64,000 nt of DNA. Origin: Dehalobacter sp. DCM (lineage in GTDB: Bacteria > Bacillota > Desulfitobacteriia > Desulfitobacteriales > Syntrophobotulaceae). How positions within the stretch are numbered: the first letter of the stretch is position 1; each line of letters starts with the position of its first letter. Location: the NCBI RefSeq assembly GCF_024972775.1, contig NZ_CP092282.1, forward strand, positions 2,845,001-2,909,000, read 5' to 3'. The notes under the pieces were generated by a model. That model saw nothing but the letters and a program-made list of their open reading frames with translations, made no database searches and was not told where the DNA came from. Positions 43,394 through 55,300 of the stretch are shown here, piece after piece. A program made the position numbers and the translations under genes.

Positions 43394-44092
43394 TTATTTT
43401 AACAGCGGACACGAGCAGCGGAAGCACGTATCGTCCTTGATGTCGTTCAAGCTGGCGCAGGCGCTGCAAAATATCATGGTATCTCCTGATTTATCATACT
43501 TTTCTATGCTGTTTAATCCTTTGTGATGGCGCACCTTGTCTCCAACCTTATAGTAATTGTAAACCGTATCGTCATCCTCCGTGCTAAGGAAATGCATTTT
43601 TCCGTTGTCCTTTTTGATGCTTACCGTATACAATTGATAATTTTGCCAATAATGATCATCACCGGAATGCCGCTTGCGTCTTTTTTTCTCTATCTTTTTG
43701 TCAACTACGACCCCGTCCCAGGTCGTACTTCTGGCTCTGCCGATCGTCTGGAAAACAGCAATGAGCAGAAACATGCCGCCAATAGCCAATCCGATCAAGA
43801 GCGCCTCGGGGTTATCCATTTCCGCACTGGTTTCACCGTAAATATAGAATCCGCCAATCGCGACCACCGCTAAAACAGCTGCAAAAGCAAGGGACCAGAT
43901 TTTAGTATTCTTCATATACCGGGCAAAGGCGGGATCATTAATCAACGGTGAATAGCCGATTAACCCCCTCCCTTCCGGCTCTTGCCTTCCTATCTTTTCT
44001 TCCGCTCGCCCGGCAGCTGCTATCGGACTGCCGCACGCCGTGCAAAACCTATCATTATTGTCGTATTCTTCGCCACACTTAGGGCAACGCAT
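43394..44092 (-). CDS. Zinc-ribbon membrane protein
   Basis: A 232-residue protein. A double-CxxC zinc ribbon opens it (CPKCGEEYDNNDRFCTACG), then two transmembrane helices (about 68-88 and 95-115), a soluble beta domain carrying KKIEKKRRKRHSGDDHYWQN, and a second cysteine site at the C-terminus (CSACASLNDIKDDTCFRC). The termini should face the cytoplasm. This arrangement is common in small Clostridia membrane proteins of unknown function. It ends an eight-gene minus-strand run beginning at 56775 with small gaps, so it belongs to one operon with the LemA/DUF2207 pair and the repeat protein. Confidence 0.75.
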   Translation of the reverse strand: MRCPKCGEEYDNNDRFCTACGSPIAAAGRAEEKIGRQEPEGRGLIGYSPLINDPAFARYMKNTKIWSLAFAAVLAVVAIGGFYIYGETSAEMDNPEALLIGLAIGGMFLLIAVFQTIGRARSTTWDGVVVDKKIEKKRRKRHSGDDHYWQNYQLYTVSIKKDNGKMHFLSTEDDDTVYNYYKVGDKVRHHKGLNSIEKYDKSGDTMIFCSACASLNDIKDDTCFRCSCPLLK

Positions 44093-44122
44093 AAAATTCC
44101 TCCTCTATAACGACTATCCCTC

Positions 44123-46033
44123 TCAGCTGCGCCCACCATAACTGGAACCGCCGCCGCCACCGCCACCGCCGCCGGAGAATCCCCCGCCGCCGCCGGAGCC
44201 GGAGGATTGTTTGCTGACTGCCTTCTGAGCTGATTGCAGAGCACGGTCAAAAGTACTTCCGATCCCTTCGAAAGAATTGTTTAAGCTGTTTAAATTGTTG
44301 TAGGCCCCGTAGGTCATCCAACCGTTGCCAAAGCGGTAGTCCCCATCCTCCATATTGGGAAATACCAGTTCCAGCTGTTTGATTACTTCTTTGGCCACTC
44401 CCAGCGTAACAGCAAAGACGAGATAATGTTCCCAGATGATCAGGCTTGGAATTTCGTGACGCTGCATTTCTGAAAAATGCAGCAGGAATTTCTTAAACGC
44501 CTGCCAACGCACATAATCTTCCTGTCCCGAGATAGAACGTCGCTTAAACGAACGGGGAATAAACAGGAATAACGCTCCGGCGATAACCAGGGCAAATCCG
44601 ACTGCTCCGGCACCCTTCTGCGCCAGCAGGGCACTGCCCGCGATGAATAGTCCCAGTCCGGCCAATACGGTTAAACCAGGCATCTTACCGTTGTGATCAA
44701 AGAATTCATATTCTGCTCCCTGAACCTGGACAGCGGAGGTCCATTCTTTCCAGAATTGAAAGAATAACGCGCCATTCTTCTTGGCGTATTTCTCGATATC
44801 GGTCAAATAAATGGATTCATTGCCACTGCCGATATCATTTTGGAGAAATGTAATCAATTTCTGTTCATGAGGACTTAAAACGGCTTCCTCCGGTTTTCTC
44901 AGAGCAGAAGCCTCCGGTGCGGGCAGGAAGCGCAGGCGATAGGCGGTCACAGCTTTGGTGCCTAATAATTTGCGTTCTTCGACCGTTTCCTCCTGCAAAT
45001 GCAAAAATTTTCGCCGGGCCAGATCCAGGATGGTTGCCGTAATATCCTGGGGCTTCATTTTATTAAAGTTCCACAGAACACTTAATTCAGCCGGGCTGTA
45101 ACTTCCCGGCAGTTCGCGGTAGTAATCCCCGCTGAAACCGGCTTTATGGCTGCGTCCAAATTTGCGCCACAGTAGAAATATGCTTGCCAGAGCACCTGCA
45201 ACGATGCCGGCTCCTCCGAGGTATTCCACTTTGGCCATCAGCCGCTCCTGATTAGCATCGTCAGCCCAGCGTTCTTCTTCCGCCAGGATCGCCGCCAGTG
45301 CTGCCCGTTTGGTATAAGCTGCTGTCGGTGCTTTAGGGAACAGAGCTGAAGGCATGACGACCCTGCCTTCTAAAAAGGTATAGGGCGGCAGGTTTTTGGT
45401 TGACCAGAAGATGGTGTCCGGCCCGGAAAATTCTACTTCTCCGTTTAGAGGGCCGTGTCCCCAGATTCTTATTGCTTCACCCTGCTGATATTTTTCCGCT
45501 CCCGGCGGCAATATTAGGTTCACTTGGACATTGGCTATTTTATTCCCGTTCGCTTCACCGATAAATTTGCGGTACAATTCCGCTGTGTCACTGTGAATTT
45601 TCACGGCATTAATCACCCGGTAGGACACATCAAAGGTGCGGACTTCATCGGCAGCGGTGATGCTCCAGTCGATCAGGATTTGATTGCCTTCTTTTTTGGT
45701 CAGATAGGTTCCGGCAGGTCCGTATTCGGTTCCGGGATTGAAGGTATAAGCCTTTCCGTTTTCCTTTACTTTTATTTCTCTGATCGGGGTATCGCCCTGT
45801 GGAATTTTGATATAGAAGCCTTTCCACTGCCCGGAAAAATCAACCGTAATTCTTTCTGTTACCCGCATGGAAGCGTCCGGCAGAACCTGGGCATCCACCA
45901 CGACCTGTTTCATAGTCAAGGAAGGATCGGCCTGCGCGTTATTGGGAAGAACGGTCAGGAAGAGCAGTGCTCCCAATAAAACAGATAAGAACAACTTCAT
46001 TTTGCTTTGAACAGAAACGATTATTCTTTTCAT
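44123..46033 (-). CDS. DUF2207 membrane protein
   Basis: A 636-residue exported membrane protein. A signal peptide (MKLFLSVLLGALLFLTVLPNNAQA region) precedes an extracellular DUF2207 beta domain (about 35-240, ERITVDFSGQWKGFYIKIPQ), a transmembrane helix (IVAGALASIFLLWRKFGR), a cytoplasmic winged-helix-like part and two further helices. The C-terminus is a Gly/Ser-rich tail (GSGGGGGFSGGGGGGG). Such proteins are regularly encoded next to LemA, as here (11 bases apart), and the pair is thought to act at the cell envelope; the biochemical role is unknown. The glycine tail is typical of this family. Confidence 0.85.
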   Translation of the reverse strand: MKRIIVSVQSKMKLFLSVLLGALLFLTVLPNNAQADPSLTMKQVVVDAQVLPDASMRVTERITVDFSGQWKGFYIKIPQGDTPIREIKVKENGKAYTFNPGTEYGPAGTYLTKKEGNQILIDWSITAADEVRTFDVSYRVINAVKIHSDTAELYRKFIGEANGNKIANVQVNLILPPGAEKYQQGEAIRIWGHGPLNGEVEFSGPDTIFWSTKNLPPYTFLEGRVVMPSALFPKAPTAAYTKRAALAAILAEEERWADDANQERLMAKVEYLGGAGIVAGALASIFLLWRKFGRSHKAGFSGDYYRELPGSYSPAELSVLWNFNKMKPQDITATILDLARRKFLHLQEETVEERKLLGTKAVTAYRLRFLPAPEASALRKPEEAVLSPHEQKLITFLQNDIGSGNESIYLTDIEKYAKKNGALFFQFWKEWTSAVQVQGAEYEFFDHNGKMPGLTVLAGLGLFIAGSALLAQKGAGAVGFALVIAGALFLFIPRSFKRRSISGQEDYVRWQAFKKFLLHFSEMQRHEIPSLIIWEHYLVFAVTLGVAKEVIKQLELVFPNMEDGDYRFGNGWMTYGAYNNLNSLNNSFEGIGSTFDRALQSAQKAVSKQSSGSGGGGGFSGGGGGGGGGSSYGGRS

Positions 46034-46044
46034 GAAGAATCTCC

Positions 46045-46605
46045 TTAAAATTCGACCTTGACCGCTTGGCGGGCCTGATTTTCTCCCTGCAGCGTAAAAT
46101 AATCGACAATCCCAAACCCCAGCATGCCGGCGACCAGGTTATTGGGGAACACTTCGATCTTGGTGTTTAATTTTTGCACAGTATCATTATAGAATTGCCG
46201 GGAGTAAGCAATCTTGCTTTCCGTATCGGTTAGCTCGGTCTGCAATTGCAGAAAATTCGTATTGGCTTTCAATTCCGGATACGCTTCCGCCACCGCAAAC
46301 AAAGACTTTAAAGCACCGCTCAGCATATTTTCCGCCTGGGACTGTTCCTTAATATTGCCGGCGGCCATGGCCATATTCCTGGCCTGGGTCACATTTTCGA
46401 AAGTCGCTTTTTCATGCTGAGCATACCCCTTGACTGCGTTAACCAGATTAGGAATTAAATCATAACGCCTCTTCAGCTGAATATCTACCTGCGACCAGGA
46501 ATTTTGGACCCTTTGCCGCAATTGTACCAGACCGTTGTAGGTGCCGATCATAAATACGGCCAATAATACCACAACGACCCCGATAGCTATAAAAACACCT
46601 GTCAT
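46045..46605 (-). CDS. lemA: LemA family protein
   Basis: A 186-residue protein with one N-terminal transmembrane helix (FIAIGVVVVLLAVFMIGTYNGL) and the helical LemA domain facing out of the membrane. Signature residues are RVQNSWSQVDIQLKRRYDLI, PNLVNAVKGYAQHE, ENMLSGALKSLFAVAEAYPE, SRQFYNDTVQKLNTKIEVFP and a C-terminal VKVEF. Length is normal. It pairs with the DUF2207 gene downstream. Function is unknown across the family although LemA proteins are widespread and linked to envelope or stress functions. Confidence 0.92.
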   Translation of the reverse strand: MTGVFIAIGVVVVLLAVFMIGTYNGLVQLRQRVQNSWSQVDIQLKRRYDLIPNLVNAVKGYAQHEKATFENVTQARNMAMAAGNIKEQSQAENMLSGALKSLFAVAEAYPELKANTNFLQLQTELTDTESKIAYSRQFYNDTVQKLNTKIEVFPNNLVAGMLGFGIVDYFTLQGENQARQAVKVEF

Positions 46606-46756
46606 TTTTTCTATCCTCCTCGATACTTAATATATTATTTTCAGTACAACATTCGAATAAGCGAATGTATACAGCATATGATAATACCTTATTTGGGGTT
46701 GGTCTCCGTTCTCCGTAATGGATAGCTGACTTCGTCTGTTACGTCATCCCTGTTGC

Positions 46757-48142
46757 TCACATAAACATGGAGAATCCTTCAATACTCCGCATATTGCGGT
46801 TAATCCGAACCCCTGAAGCCTCGATAGCTTCCAGGACTTTGTCAAAATTATTAATAATAACGCCGCCGTTTTGGTTGGTAAACCAAATATATAACGGTTT
46901 ACCGCCGGTACCTTGGATTTCCAAGCCGCTGTATGCTGCGGAAGCTGCCAGTAAAGCACTGCCTGCCGGCTGCGTAGAGGTGCGCCCTCCCATGACAGAC
47001 AAAAATGCCATGGCTAAAAACAATTTGCGGAACCAACCCGGATTTCTTAAGGTAACAAAATTTGCTTCCGTTATGTCTTTCCATTTGTATTCCCGAACCC
47101 CTCTGAAGGTTATAAGCGACAGCGACTCTGCCGTTAACGTGATACGGTAAGATGCATACCAGGCATTGTAATAAAACAGCAGCACGCACAGGAGTGCTAA
47201 AAACCACATCACAGCACTGATGATCCAGAACCCGCTGACCGCCTGCACCGTTCCCCCGTTAATCAAAAACGGCAGCCCGTAAAAAGGCAGTAGCAGGATT
47301 AACGCCACCAGATCCCCGGCCAGCATACTGCCGGTTGAATACGCTATTTCCTCCGGTTCTTTCTTGCGGCGGGGCAGGAAAATGTAGGCCGCTAAGCCTA
47401 AGAGCAAGACTGCGATCCCTGCTTTGCGATAAGGATGATATAGCCAGTCCGGCGCCACCGTATAGGGTTTGGACATCGCCGATACGCTGGCGCTGTAGTC
47501 ATGATATCGCAGCAGAAAATAAGCGGTTTGCCCATCCTGATCGATACTGATATAGCTTCTATCCAAGTCTTCCTGAGTAAGTCCCCACTCGGTATAAGGA
47601 ATTTCGTCCGGTTCAAAAAAAACGGCTACCGGGCCAATCGCTTCCCAGAAAGGGTCTTTGTCCTCTTCACTTACCCGGTTGCCATAGGCAGAACGCTCAT
47701 ATTGACCATGACTGGCCAGCTGCACGTCAGTAAGCAAGGTCAGCCATTCGCCGTTGTTCACCACCGTGACCTTGCCGTCGGTTTTTTCCTGAATATAATT
47801 CGCTAACGGCAGTTGACTCAGGCGTTTATCCTCTTCCGATACATACCCGCTGGCCGAATTCAGTTCCTTAGCCTGTTCTTGTTCCCAATCCACTGCAGTC
47901 AGGCTGACCACCGCTGGCGTCACGTAGCAAAACAGAGCCAGACCGACGAGTATCCCCGCCAGTAAGCCCAAACGCCGCCATAATTCCATCCCGCTTGAAG
48001 CGGAAAACGTTTGAATGGGTCTGTTTTCAGGAGATTGGGATGGTTCCACTGATTGCGTATCATATCCGCAATCCCCACAGAATCTTTCATTTGGTACGCG
48101 TTCAGCCCCGCAGTTCGGGCAGAATTTCAAATTTCTCTTCAT
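46757..48142 (-). CDS. Zinc-ribbon membrane protein with PH-like domain
   Basis: A 461-residue protein. The N-terminal zinc ribbon is CPNCGAERVPNERFCGDCG. A first transmembrane helix (about 55-75) leads to an external domain of 140 residues, then helices at about 240-257, 275-300 and 305-325. The C-terminal soluble part (YRITLTAESLSLITFRGVRE, then KWKDI) has the strand pattern of bacterial PH-like domains. It belongs to the eight-gene operon; a gap of 151 bases to lemA is the longest in that run. Not a recognised named family, but the domain mix is typical of Firmicutes envelope proteins. Confidence 0.7.
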   Translation of the reverse strand: MKRNLKFCPNCGAERVPNERFCGDCGYDTQSVEPSQSPENRPIQTFSASSGMELWRRLGLLAGILVGLALFCYVTPAVVSLTAVDWEQEQAKELNSASGYVSEEDKRLSQLPLANYIQEKTDGKVTVVNNGEWLTLLTDVQLASHGQYERSAYGNRVSEEDKDPFWEAIGPVAVFFEPDEIPYTEWGLTQEDLDRSYISIDQDGQTAYFLLRYHDYSASVSAMSKPYTVAPDWLYHPYRKAGIAVLLLGLAAYIFLPRRKKEPEEIAYSTGSMLAGDLVALILLLPFYGLPFLINGGTVQAVSGFWIISAVMWFLALLCVLLFYYNAWYASYRITLTAESLSLITFRGVREYKWKDITEANFVTLRNPGWFRKLFLAMAFLSVMGGRTSTQPAGSALLAASAAYSGLEIQGTGGKPLYIWFTNQNGGVIINNFDKVLEAIEASGVRINRNMRSIEGFSMFM

Positions 48143-48156
48143 CCTTTGCTCCTAAA

Positions 48157-49344
48157 TCACACTGCGGTTCCGCAGTTGCCACAGAATTTTTTTCCAGGTT
48201 TGATTTCCGTACCGCACTGACCGCAGAATTTTACTTTAGGTGCATTATTTAGAGCACTGTTTGGGGCACTGTTTTGTGCACTATTTTTCTCTGTTTTTTT
48301 CGGAGCTTCCGGTTTTGACTGAGCCGCATCCTTTTCACCGGCTGCAGGATTACCGATTGCTTTTTGCAGGGCCTTCATCCATTGTCCAAGCGTATTAATC
48401 AGCTCCTGGGCGTTACTGGCTTGGTGGCGAAAACGGGTCTCTCCGCTTCCCCCGCTTTCAAAGGAAATCAAGTGATTGGTGAACGCCGTCATTGCCATAA
48501 ATACCCGGGATACACTTCTTTCTTCCCCGTTGATTAAGGCCATAGCCTGGCAAGCAAACGATCCCATCCAGCTGGTGATGAATTCTGTCCCCATGATTCT
48601 GGAGCGTTCAGCTAAGGTTATGATCCCTTCCTTATCCGTAAGAAATCCTAATTCCGCGACCCGTTGGATATGTTCCGGTTTTAAGGCGATGCTGCTGTTT
48701 TTCAAACCTGGGGTTATTTCAAACAGTGTTGGTAGCAGCCACCGAATATCTTTACTGCCCAGAGAACGTTTTAAAAGCTGCACAAAATCCTGGGTAGTCA
48801 GTGTTAAATTTACCCCGCTGCGATAATCCAGCATACTTTCCATATAAGAACGCCGGTAAATATCAATACAGTGCAAAGCACAAACTAAGACTTCGACTTC
48901 CATAGCACTCGGGAACACCTTCTGATAACCGCTCATACCCTTGGATGCGTAAGCTCCGGCCCACCAGTTTAGAAATGCTTCCCAATCCGGAAACAGCACA
49001 AGCAGTATATTTTGCTCAGAGTCGGTAAACTGCGCTAATACTCCCTGACTCTCCGCTACAAGCAACGCGTAATATTTGTCGTCAGCGGCACTGCCTCCAC
49101 CGCTGTTGAACTCAATTCTTAAATTCGGTTCCAACAATTGGCGAGCCATCTGTTGAAATTTTGGGTTACCGGCTATGTCCTTAAACCCTTCGGAAGGCGA
49201 GCTGACCGCAGCCTGCTCTGCATTGTAACGAAAAGGAGAAAGATTATTCCCGTTAAAACCTGAGCGTCTGAATAAATGATCAATATCTGCCGGTGCCAGC
49301 TTATATACTTCGATGCCGGCCAGTGTGTTTTGGTTATTCTCCAT
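48157..49344 (-). CDS. Soluble protein with C-terminal zinc ribbon, unknown
   Basis: About 395 residues; the start was set at MENNQNTLAGIEVY where GGGAGG lies seven bases upstream. The body (1-310) is alpha-helical with no recognised catalytic motif. A low-complexity linker rich in Lys, Pro and Ala/Asn (NSAQNSAPNSALNNAPK) precedes a C-terminal zinc ribbon (CGQCGTEIKPGKKFCGNCG). There is no signal peptide or membrane helix, so it is cytoplasmic or membrane-associated via partners. It sits directly after the giant exported protein (39 bases), possibly as its chaperone or secretion adaptor; that is inference from position only. Confidence 0.65.
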   Translation of the reverse strand: MENNQNTLAGIEVYKLAPADIDHLFRRSGFNGNNLSPFRYNAEQAAVSSPSEGFKDIAGNPKFQQMARQLLEPNLRIEFNSGGGSAADDKYYALLVAESQGVLAQFTDSEQNILLVLFPDWEAFLNWWAGAYASKGMSGYQKVFPSAMEVEVLVCALHCIDIYRRSYMESMLDYRSGVNLTLTTQDFVQLLKRSLGSKDIRWLLPTLFEITPGLKNSSIALKPEHIQRVAELGFLTDKEGIITLAERSRIMGTEFITSWMGSFACQAMALINGEERSVSRVFMAMTAFTNHLISFESGGSGETRFRHQASNAQELINTLGQWMKALQKAIGNPAAGEKDAAQSKPEAPKKTEKNSAQNSAPNSALNNAPKVKFCGQCGTEIKPGKKFCGNCGTAV

Positions 49345-49383
49345 TTTTTGACCTCCCCACGCGATTGTTTGATCTATAAACAT

Positions 49384-52300
49384 TTATCTTTTAGCTGTTC
49401 GGATTGCCCCTATACGGCTGCTGACCTTTTCAACAAAGTCGCCCGGGGTGTCATATCCCAATTGCTGCAGCCTGGCTGCCCGGGCTGCTGGGGACAGATT
49501 GTTGTTATTGATCACTTTAATGGCCTCCTGCATATTGTCAGGCATACTCTGTACTTTATAGCCCATGTTGCGATAGCTTCTTTCCACGGTCTGAGCGGCG
49601 CGGGCCGTCTTTTGAAGCTGTTCCAGAGATTCGGTTTGATTCTTCATTACTTCCTGAGGATTGCTACCTTTATGCCAATAGTCATTGATTTTATGCTTTT
49701 CCATCATGCCAAATTGTTCGGAATCGACTAGGTTTCCCTCTCCTCTTTGCGCCAACTCATAGGGGCTGGCTGCTCGCATTTGCTTACCGTCAATTGTGAC
49801 TGTATCAACACCTCGGGCAATCTCCTCCGGCGAAGCCTCAACCCAATTTCTTCCCGGAAGCTGCCCCGGTAAATCGCCGTCCTCTATCATCCAGGTCCGC
49901 TGGTTGCTAAAATCGTTGGCAGCCATCGGGTCGAATCGATCCATGGCACTCTCTTCATGAAGTTCGGCCCACTCCTTATATTTAGCCGCATCATCCATTC
50001 CAGCCCAATCGCGGTCCGGAAAACGGCGCGCCGCCGCCTGTTCACTAAAGCCGGAATGTTCCGCAAAGGCTTTATTGTACCTGTCTTGCCACTCCGATTT
50101 GGGAATTTCCATCCACTCCGGCCCATTCGGTCCATTAACCAAGCGCTCAGCGATAACATCATTGTCCGTATTGATTCCCCATGGCGTAACTTCGGTCCCC
50201 GGTGTACGAACTGTTCTGCACCGTACATTCTCCGTGTTAAGCTTATTGCGGAGATAGCTTTCCACGTCCCGGTAAGCTGGCTGATGAATCTTATTTTCCA
50301 GCACTTCGTTAAATTCAGACTGTACCTGACGGGATCTGATCGGCCCCAATTCAGCTCCGATTCCATCCGTACTCTCGATATTTTTCAGGGTTCTCATGGA
50401 AGCCGGATCGGCTTTCATTTCCATGATATCATCGACGGTTAGTCCTTCTCTCCGCTCAACCTTGTCAGCCAAATTATAGGTCTTTTCCTGGGCCTGCATC
50501 TTATATTCATCATAAATAGCCTGTTCCCTGATGAGTTCCTCCTGCCGGGCCGGAGGCAATTTATCAAAATCTTTTATATTATTTTGTACCGTATGCTCCG
50601 CTCTGGATATTGCCGCCGGATCAGCCAATACTTCTTCAGGTGTCCTGGCGTTCGTATTCAGAGGCCTGCCCGTTACACTATCGTCCGGTAAATTCGGTTC
50701 CCCGCCTCCTGAAGAAGGCTTTCCCGGATCACCCGGCCCGCCTGCGCCGGCATCACCCGTTCGGACAGTTCCATCCTGTCCTGGTGCCGTGCTTTTAGAC
50801 GGTGCTTCTGGAGTATTCGATTTATTCCCCGTGCTGCTGCTTCTGGCCATATCGTCGCTGCTTGATTTTGCTTTACCGGCACTCTGAGCAATATCGTCGC
50901 TGTTTCCGGAAGCATTCTTACTGCTTGAATGGGCCAAATTATCCCCTGCGTCAGAAGCGGATTTTCCGGTTCCTTTGAAAATCTCATCCCCGCCGCCGGT
51001 AACTGCTTTACCTGCTTTGGAGACATCATCGAAAGAGTCGGCCACCGATAATCCATAATCCCCTCTGGCTTTCTTGATGATGTTTTCTGCCGCTTCCCCG
51101 CTTCCAATATTCACCAACCGTTTATTGACCTGATCAAGGGTTTCCTCTGCTGATTCTTTGCTGACTAAACCTAATGCCTTGCTCCATACTTGATTTTTAG
51201 CACTGGCTTTTAATAGCGCCGCTTCAAGAAAGTCAGCCGCTTTATTGGTGAACACCGGGAATTTCTCCAGCATTTCTCCCATGATCTTACCGCCTGCTTT
51301 ACCGGCCAGCCAGCCCATTTCCTCACCCAAAATAACCAAACCAATTGCCTTGGATACCGCTTTGAAATCGGATTCCCCTTTATCAATGGAATCCTTGATC
51401 CGGTACATGGCTTCAGCTACCGTCAGTCCGCCGTCTATCGCTACCGGGGCAAGGCTTCCGGCACCTGCGAGTCCCCCGGTCGCTGCAGTAATCATGATAC
51501 GGGCACCCATCCCCAGCCAGGAAATACTGCCGTCATCTTTTTCGCCGGTTATAACTTCCTTCGCTGTGGCCGCATTGGCCTCAAGGGCCCAGCCAAGGTT
51601 CTTAAACCAATCCTCTTCCCAGCGCTCCCCGGTATCGGCTGCCGTTTTTCCCATGATCCGGTTGTCGATGACCCGTTCTATTTTATTCATTTGTTCCAGG
51701 TCAAGCTCTTTTCCTGCCAGCATATCATCTTTTAGTTTTTGAATGGCCTTATCGACATCGCCGGGCCCGTTAGGCTCGCCGATATTATACTTGTCAGCTG
51801 CCTTTTGCATTTTCTCCAGTTTTTTAAAGTCATCCAGATTCTTGTCAATGGCCTTACTGTTGGCATCCTGTCTATTAGCCATTTTTTCCAAATCCTTGGC
51901 TGCCTGCTTTTCATCGATGCTCAAATCATTCTGCCAGCGTTCAAAGTCATCGGGGTTGAATTCGTTACCGGATTCAGTGTTGATCCACTTTCCTTTCACC
52001 GCATCGAATTCCAGTTCATACGTTTGCCCATCGGTCTTGCCTACGAGGGTCTGGGTTTGGCCATGTTTGGGCCCGGTATACCCGGGTTCATACTCGTACG
52101 TTGTTGTCTCGCCGGTTTTCGGATCCGTAACCGTAAAGGTGTTGGAATCACCCGTCTCCACACGTTGATCAGCGGGAATATCCTGGCCGTTTTCAGGAAT
52201 ATCCGCTTCAGGAATACTATCCGGCATCGTGCTGTCATCCGGTGTTTGGGGCACATCTCCAATGCCTGCGTCCGTTCCCGGCATTGCCTCGGGAGCCGCC

Positions 52301-55300
52301 GTCTGCGTTGCTTCGGGTGCTTCCGGTACCGGTACTTGGGGTTCATCCGTCCACGGTTTGGCCCCGTATTTTTCCAATGTTCTCGGATACGGTTCTCCCA
52401 ATGCCGGTTTTGTTGGTTTCCATGTCGCGCCAAACGGAATGACTTCGCCTTCGCCAAAGGGATCCTGTGTCGCTACATTAAATGGATTGCCATCGCCTTC
52501 AAAGGGATTCTCACTCCAATGTCTGCCATCGCGGTTGTATCCGTCAGCATTGTACCCGCTCCAGTGGTAACCGTCCTTGCTGTAACCCTGTTTGTTATAA
52601 CCCCAAGGATCATACCCTGCGCGGTTATAGCCTTCGAAATCAAACCCTTCCCGGTCATAACCGTCGCGATCATAGCCGTCTTTGTTAAAGCCTTTCTTAT
52701 CATAGCCGTCGGCGTCATAGCCTTCCTGCTGTCGGCCTTCCCGGTCAAAGCCCTCTCGGTCGTAACCGTCTTTGTCATACCCGTTTTTATCATACCCTTC
52801 ACGGTCAAAACCCTCTTTGTTCAGGCCATTGCGTCCATAGCCTTCAGAATCCCAGCCGTCTTTATTAAAGCCTTCTTTGTCATAGCCTGCGGCATTATAA
52901 CCCTCGGCGTTAAAGCCGCTGCGGTTATATCCCTTAGCATTATAGCCGTTGACATCGAACCCTTCCCTGTCAAAACCCTCCGAATTATAGCCACTGCGCC
53001 CATAACCTTCCCGATCAAAGCCGTCCTGATTAAATCCGGTTTTATCAAAACCTTCCGCATCAAAACCGGCTTTGTTGAAACCTTCTTTATCAAAACCGTT
53101 TTTATCAAAGCCTTCGCGGTTAAATCCCTCCCGGTCGAATCCGGTTTTATCGAAGCCCTGCTGGTTAAAGCCTTCCCGATCGTAGCCGGTCTGATCGAAG
53201 CCGTCACGATTAAACCCTTCTTGATCAAAGCCGTTTTGGTTATAACCTTCACGGTCGAATCCGGTTCTGTCAAATCCCTTCTGGTTGAAGCCTTCCCGGT
53301 CATAGCCGCCCTGATCGAAGCCGTCACGATTAAACCCTTCCTGATCAAAGCCGTTTTGGTTATAACCTTCACGGTCGAATCCGGTTCTGTCAAATCCCTT
53401 CTGGTTGAAGCCTTCCCGGTCATAGCCGCCCTGATCGAAGCCGTCACGATTAAAGCCTTCCTGATCAAAGCCGTTTTGGTTATAGCCTTCACGATCGAAT
53501 CCGGTTCTGTCAAATCCTTGCTGGTTAAAGCCTTCCCGGTCATAGCCGCCCTGATCGAAGCCGTCACGATTAAAGCCTTCCTGATCAAAGCCGTTTTGGT
53601 TATAGCCTTCACGATCGAATCCGGTTCTGTCAAATCCTTGCTGGTTAAAGCCTTCCCGGTCATACCCAGCCTTATCAAAACCTTCGGCATTAAATCCATC
53701 TTTATCAAAGCCCTCAGCATTAAATCCTTCCCGGTTATACCCTTCATGGTCGTAGCCTTCACGATTAAAGCCATCTCTGTCATAACCTTCAGCGTCAAAA
53801 CCATTTGCATCGTATATTCCAGTCTGCTCTTCCCCGTTTTTCTGACCAGCACCTTGCTCAATAATCTGTGAATCTGTACCTGCGGCAGTATCTGAAGCAA
53901 CCGTCTGTGTGCCTGCTTCAATATCTGATTCAGATGTCACTTCAGCCGACAGATCCAGGTCATCGAATGCACTAGTATCAATTAATATGCCGGGATCTCC
54001 TTTATCCGCAAATGATGAAGTTGACAATCGCTCCGTTCCAATAAACGCCCCGGCTTCATCTGCTGTCTCAACATAAATATCGTCATTTATTGACACTGCG
54101 ATAGACCCCTGGCCCATCTCATCCGTATCTATCCTAATCTCCGGCTGAACAAAAATCCCGGTTTCATCTGCAGTCTCAACATAAATACGATCATTTTCTG
54201 ACACGGTGATTGACCCCTGACCCATCTCATCTGTATCGACCCTGAGCTCCGGACGCCTTCTGCGTCCTAATTGGCTTGCTTCCTGAACCGTTCCAGCCGT
54301 CTTTCTTCCTGTTTCCGGTGTTCCGGATCCCGGATAGGTTCCGCCGTTACCCGAAGCAGGCCCTCCCGCATTCGGAGACAAAGGGGTTCCTGACGGGGGC
54401 GTAAAGCCGCCGCCTCCGCCTAACCCAGCCAAAGCAGCAAGTCCGGTCGCGATCAATCCCGGAACTGCGACACCGACTACCGCCTCCGTCGTATTGGACG
54501 GACCGGGGATATTGCCTACTGAACCGACGCCGGCCGGACTCTCCTGAAAATCATTGTCGATCGGTACGATTCCCGGAATATCTTCTGTTAGCTCATCCAA
54601 AGATCCGCTGGTAACTTCAAAGTGGGGAGTGGCATGAACCTGCCCCATTCCCCTGCCTCCGGATTCTTCATTCGCTGACCAGCTGGCCGGATCAGAGTCT
54701 GTAACGGTATAGGTACCTGCCGGGATAACAATATTGGGAAATACCTCCCAGTTGGCATTCGGTACGCCTCCCTGCCCCTGCGTTCCGCTGGCCTGCCAGG
54801 GACCATACACTTTGCCGTTCTGATCCTTTAAACCGATCTGACCAAGGGAGGCACCCCGGCCCTTATTCCAATGGTAGTTGCGAATATATGTAACCAAATG
54901 CGGCTTGTCAATGGTAAATGTCGTTGGGGCGGTTGGTCCATTACTCACTCCAGCAATATTATCTGTGTTGGAAATGGGTATGGGCTCGTCAAGCGGCTCG
55001 CCGCGAACAACCGGTTCAGCTGCCGGCGCAGATTCTTCGACACTTTCTTCATTTGGATATTCTTCAGCAGGTTTTACTTCTGATAATCCTTCAATCTCCG
55101 GTGCCGGCTGACTAAGCAGTCCATCGTCTTCTAAAGCGTCCAACACCTGCTGGGCAATCGTTTTCGCCTTTTGAAAATCGGCCGTGCTGCTGTTACCGGA
55201 CTGATAGAACTCAACCGTAATAAAATAATCCGGCAGGATCACGCCAACGCCCACGCCGTCTTCCATTGTATACTCACGTACTTCACATCCCTTAAGCCGC

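Noticed and set aside
53161-53665. CRISPR-like array
   Set aside because: The repeats are adjoining 120-bp coding units with no unique spacers, in frame with the surrounding gene.
51739-53871. A 710-codon open frame on the plus strand across the repeat region
   Set aside because: It is the complement of the pentapeptide repeats, whose biased codons contain no reverse-strand stops. There is no ribosome site, and the product is a hydrophobic repeat of no known type.
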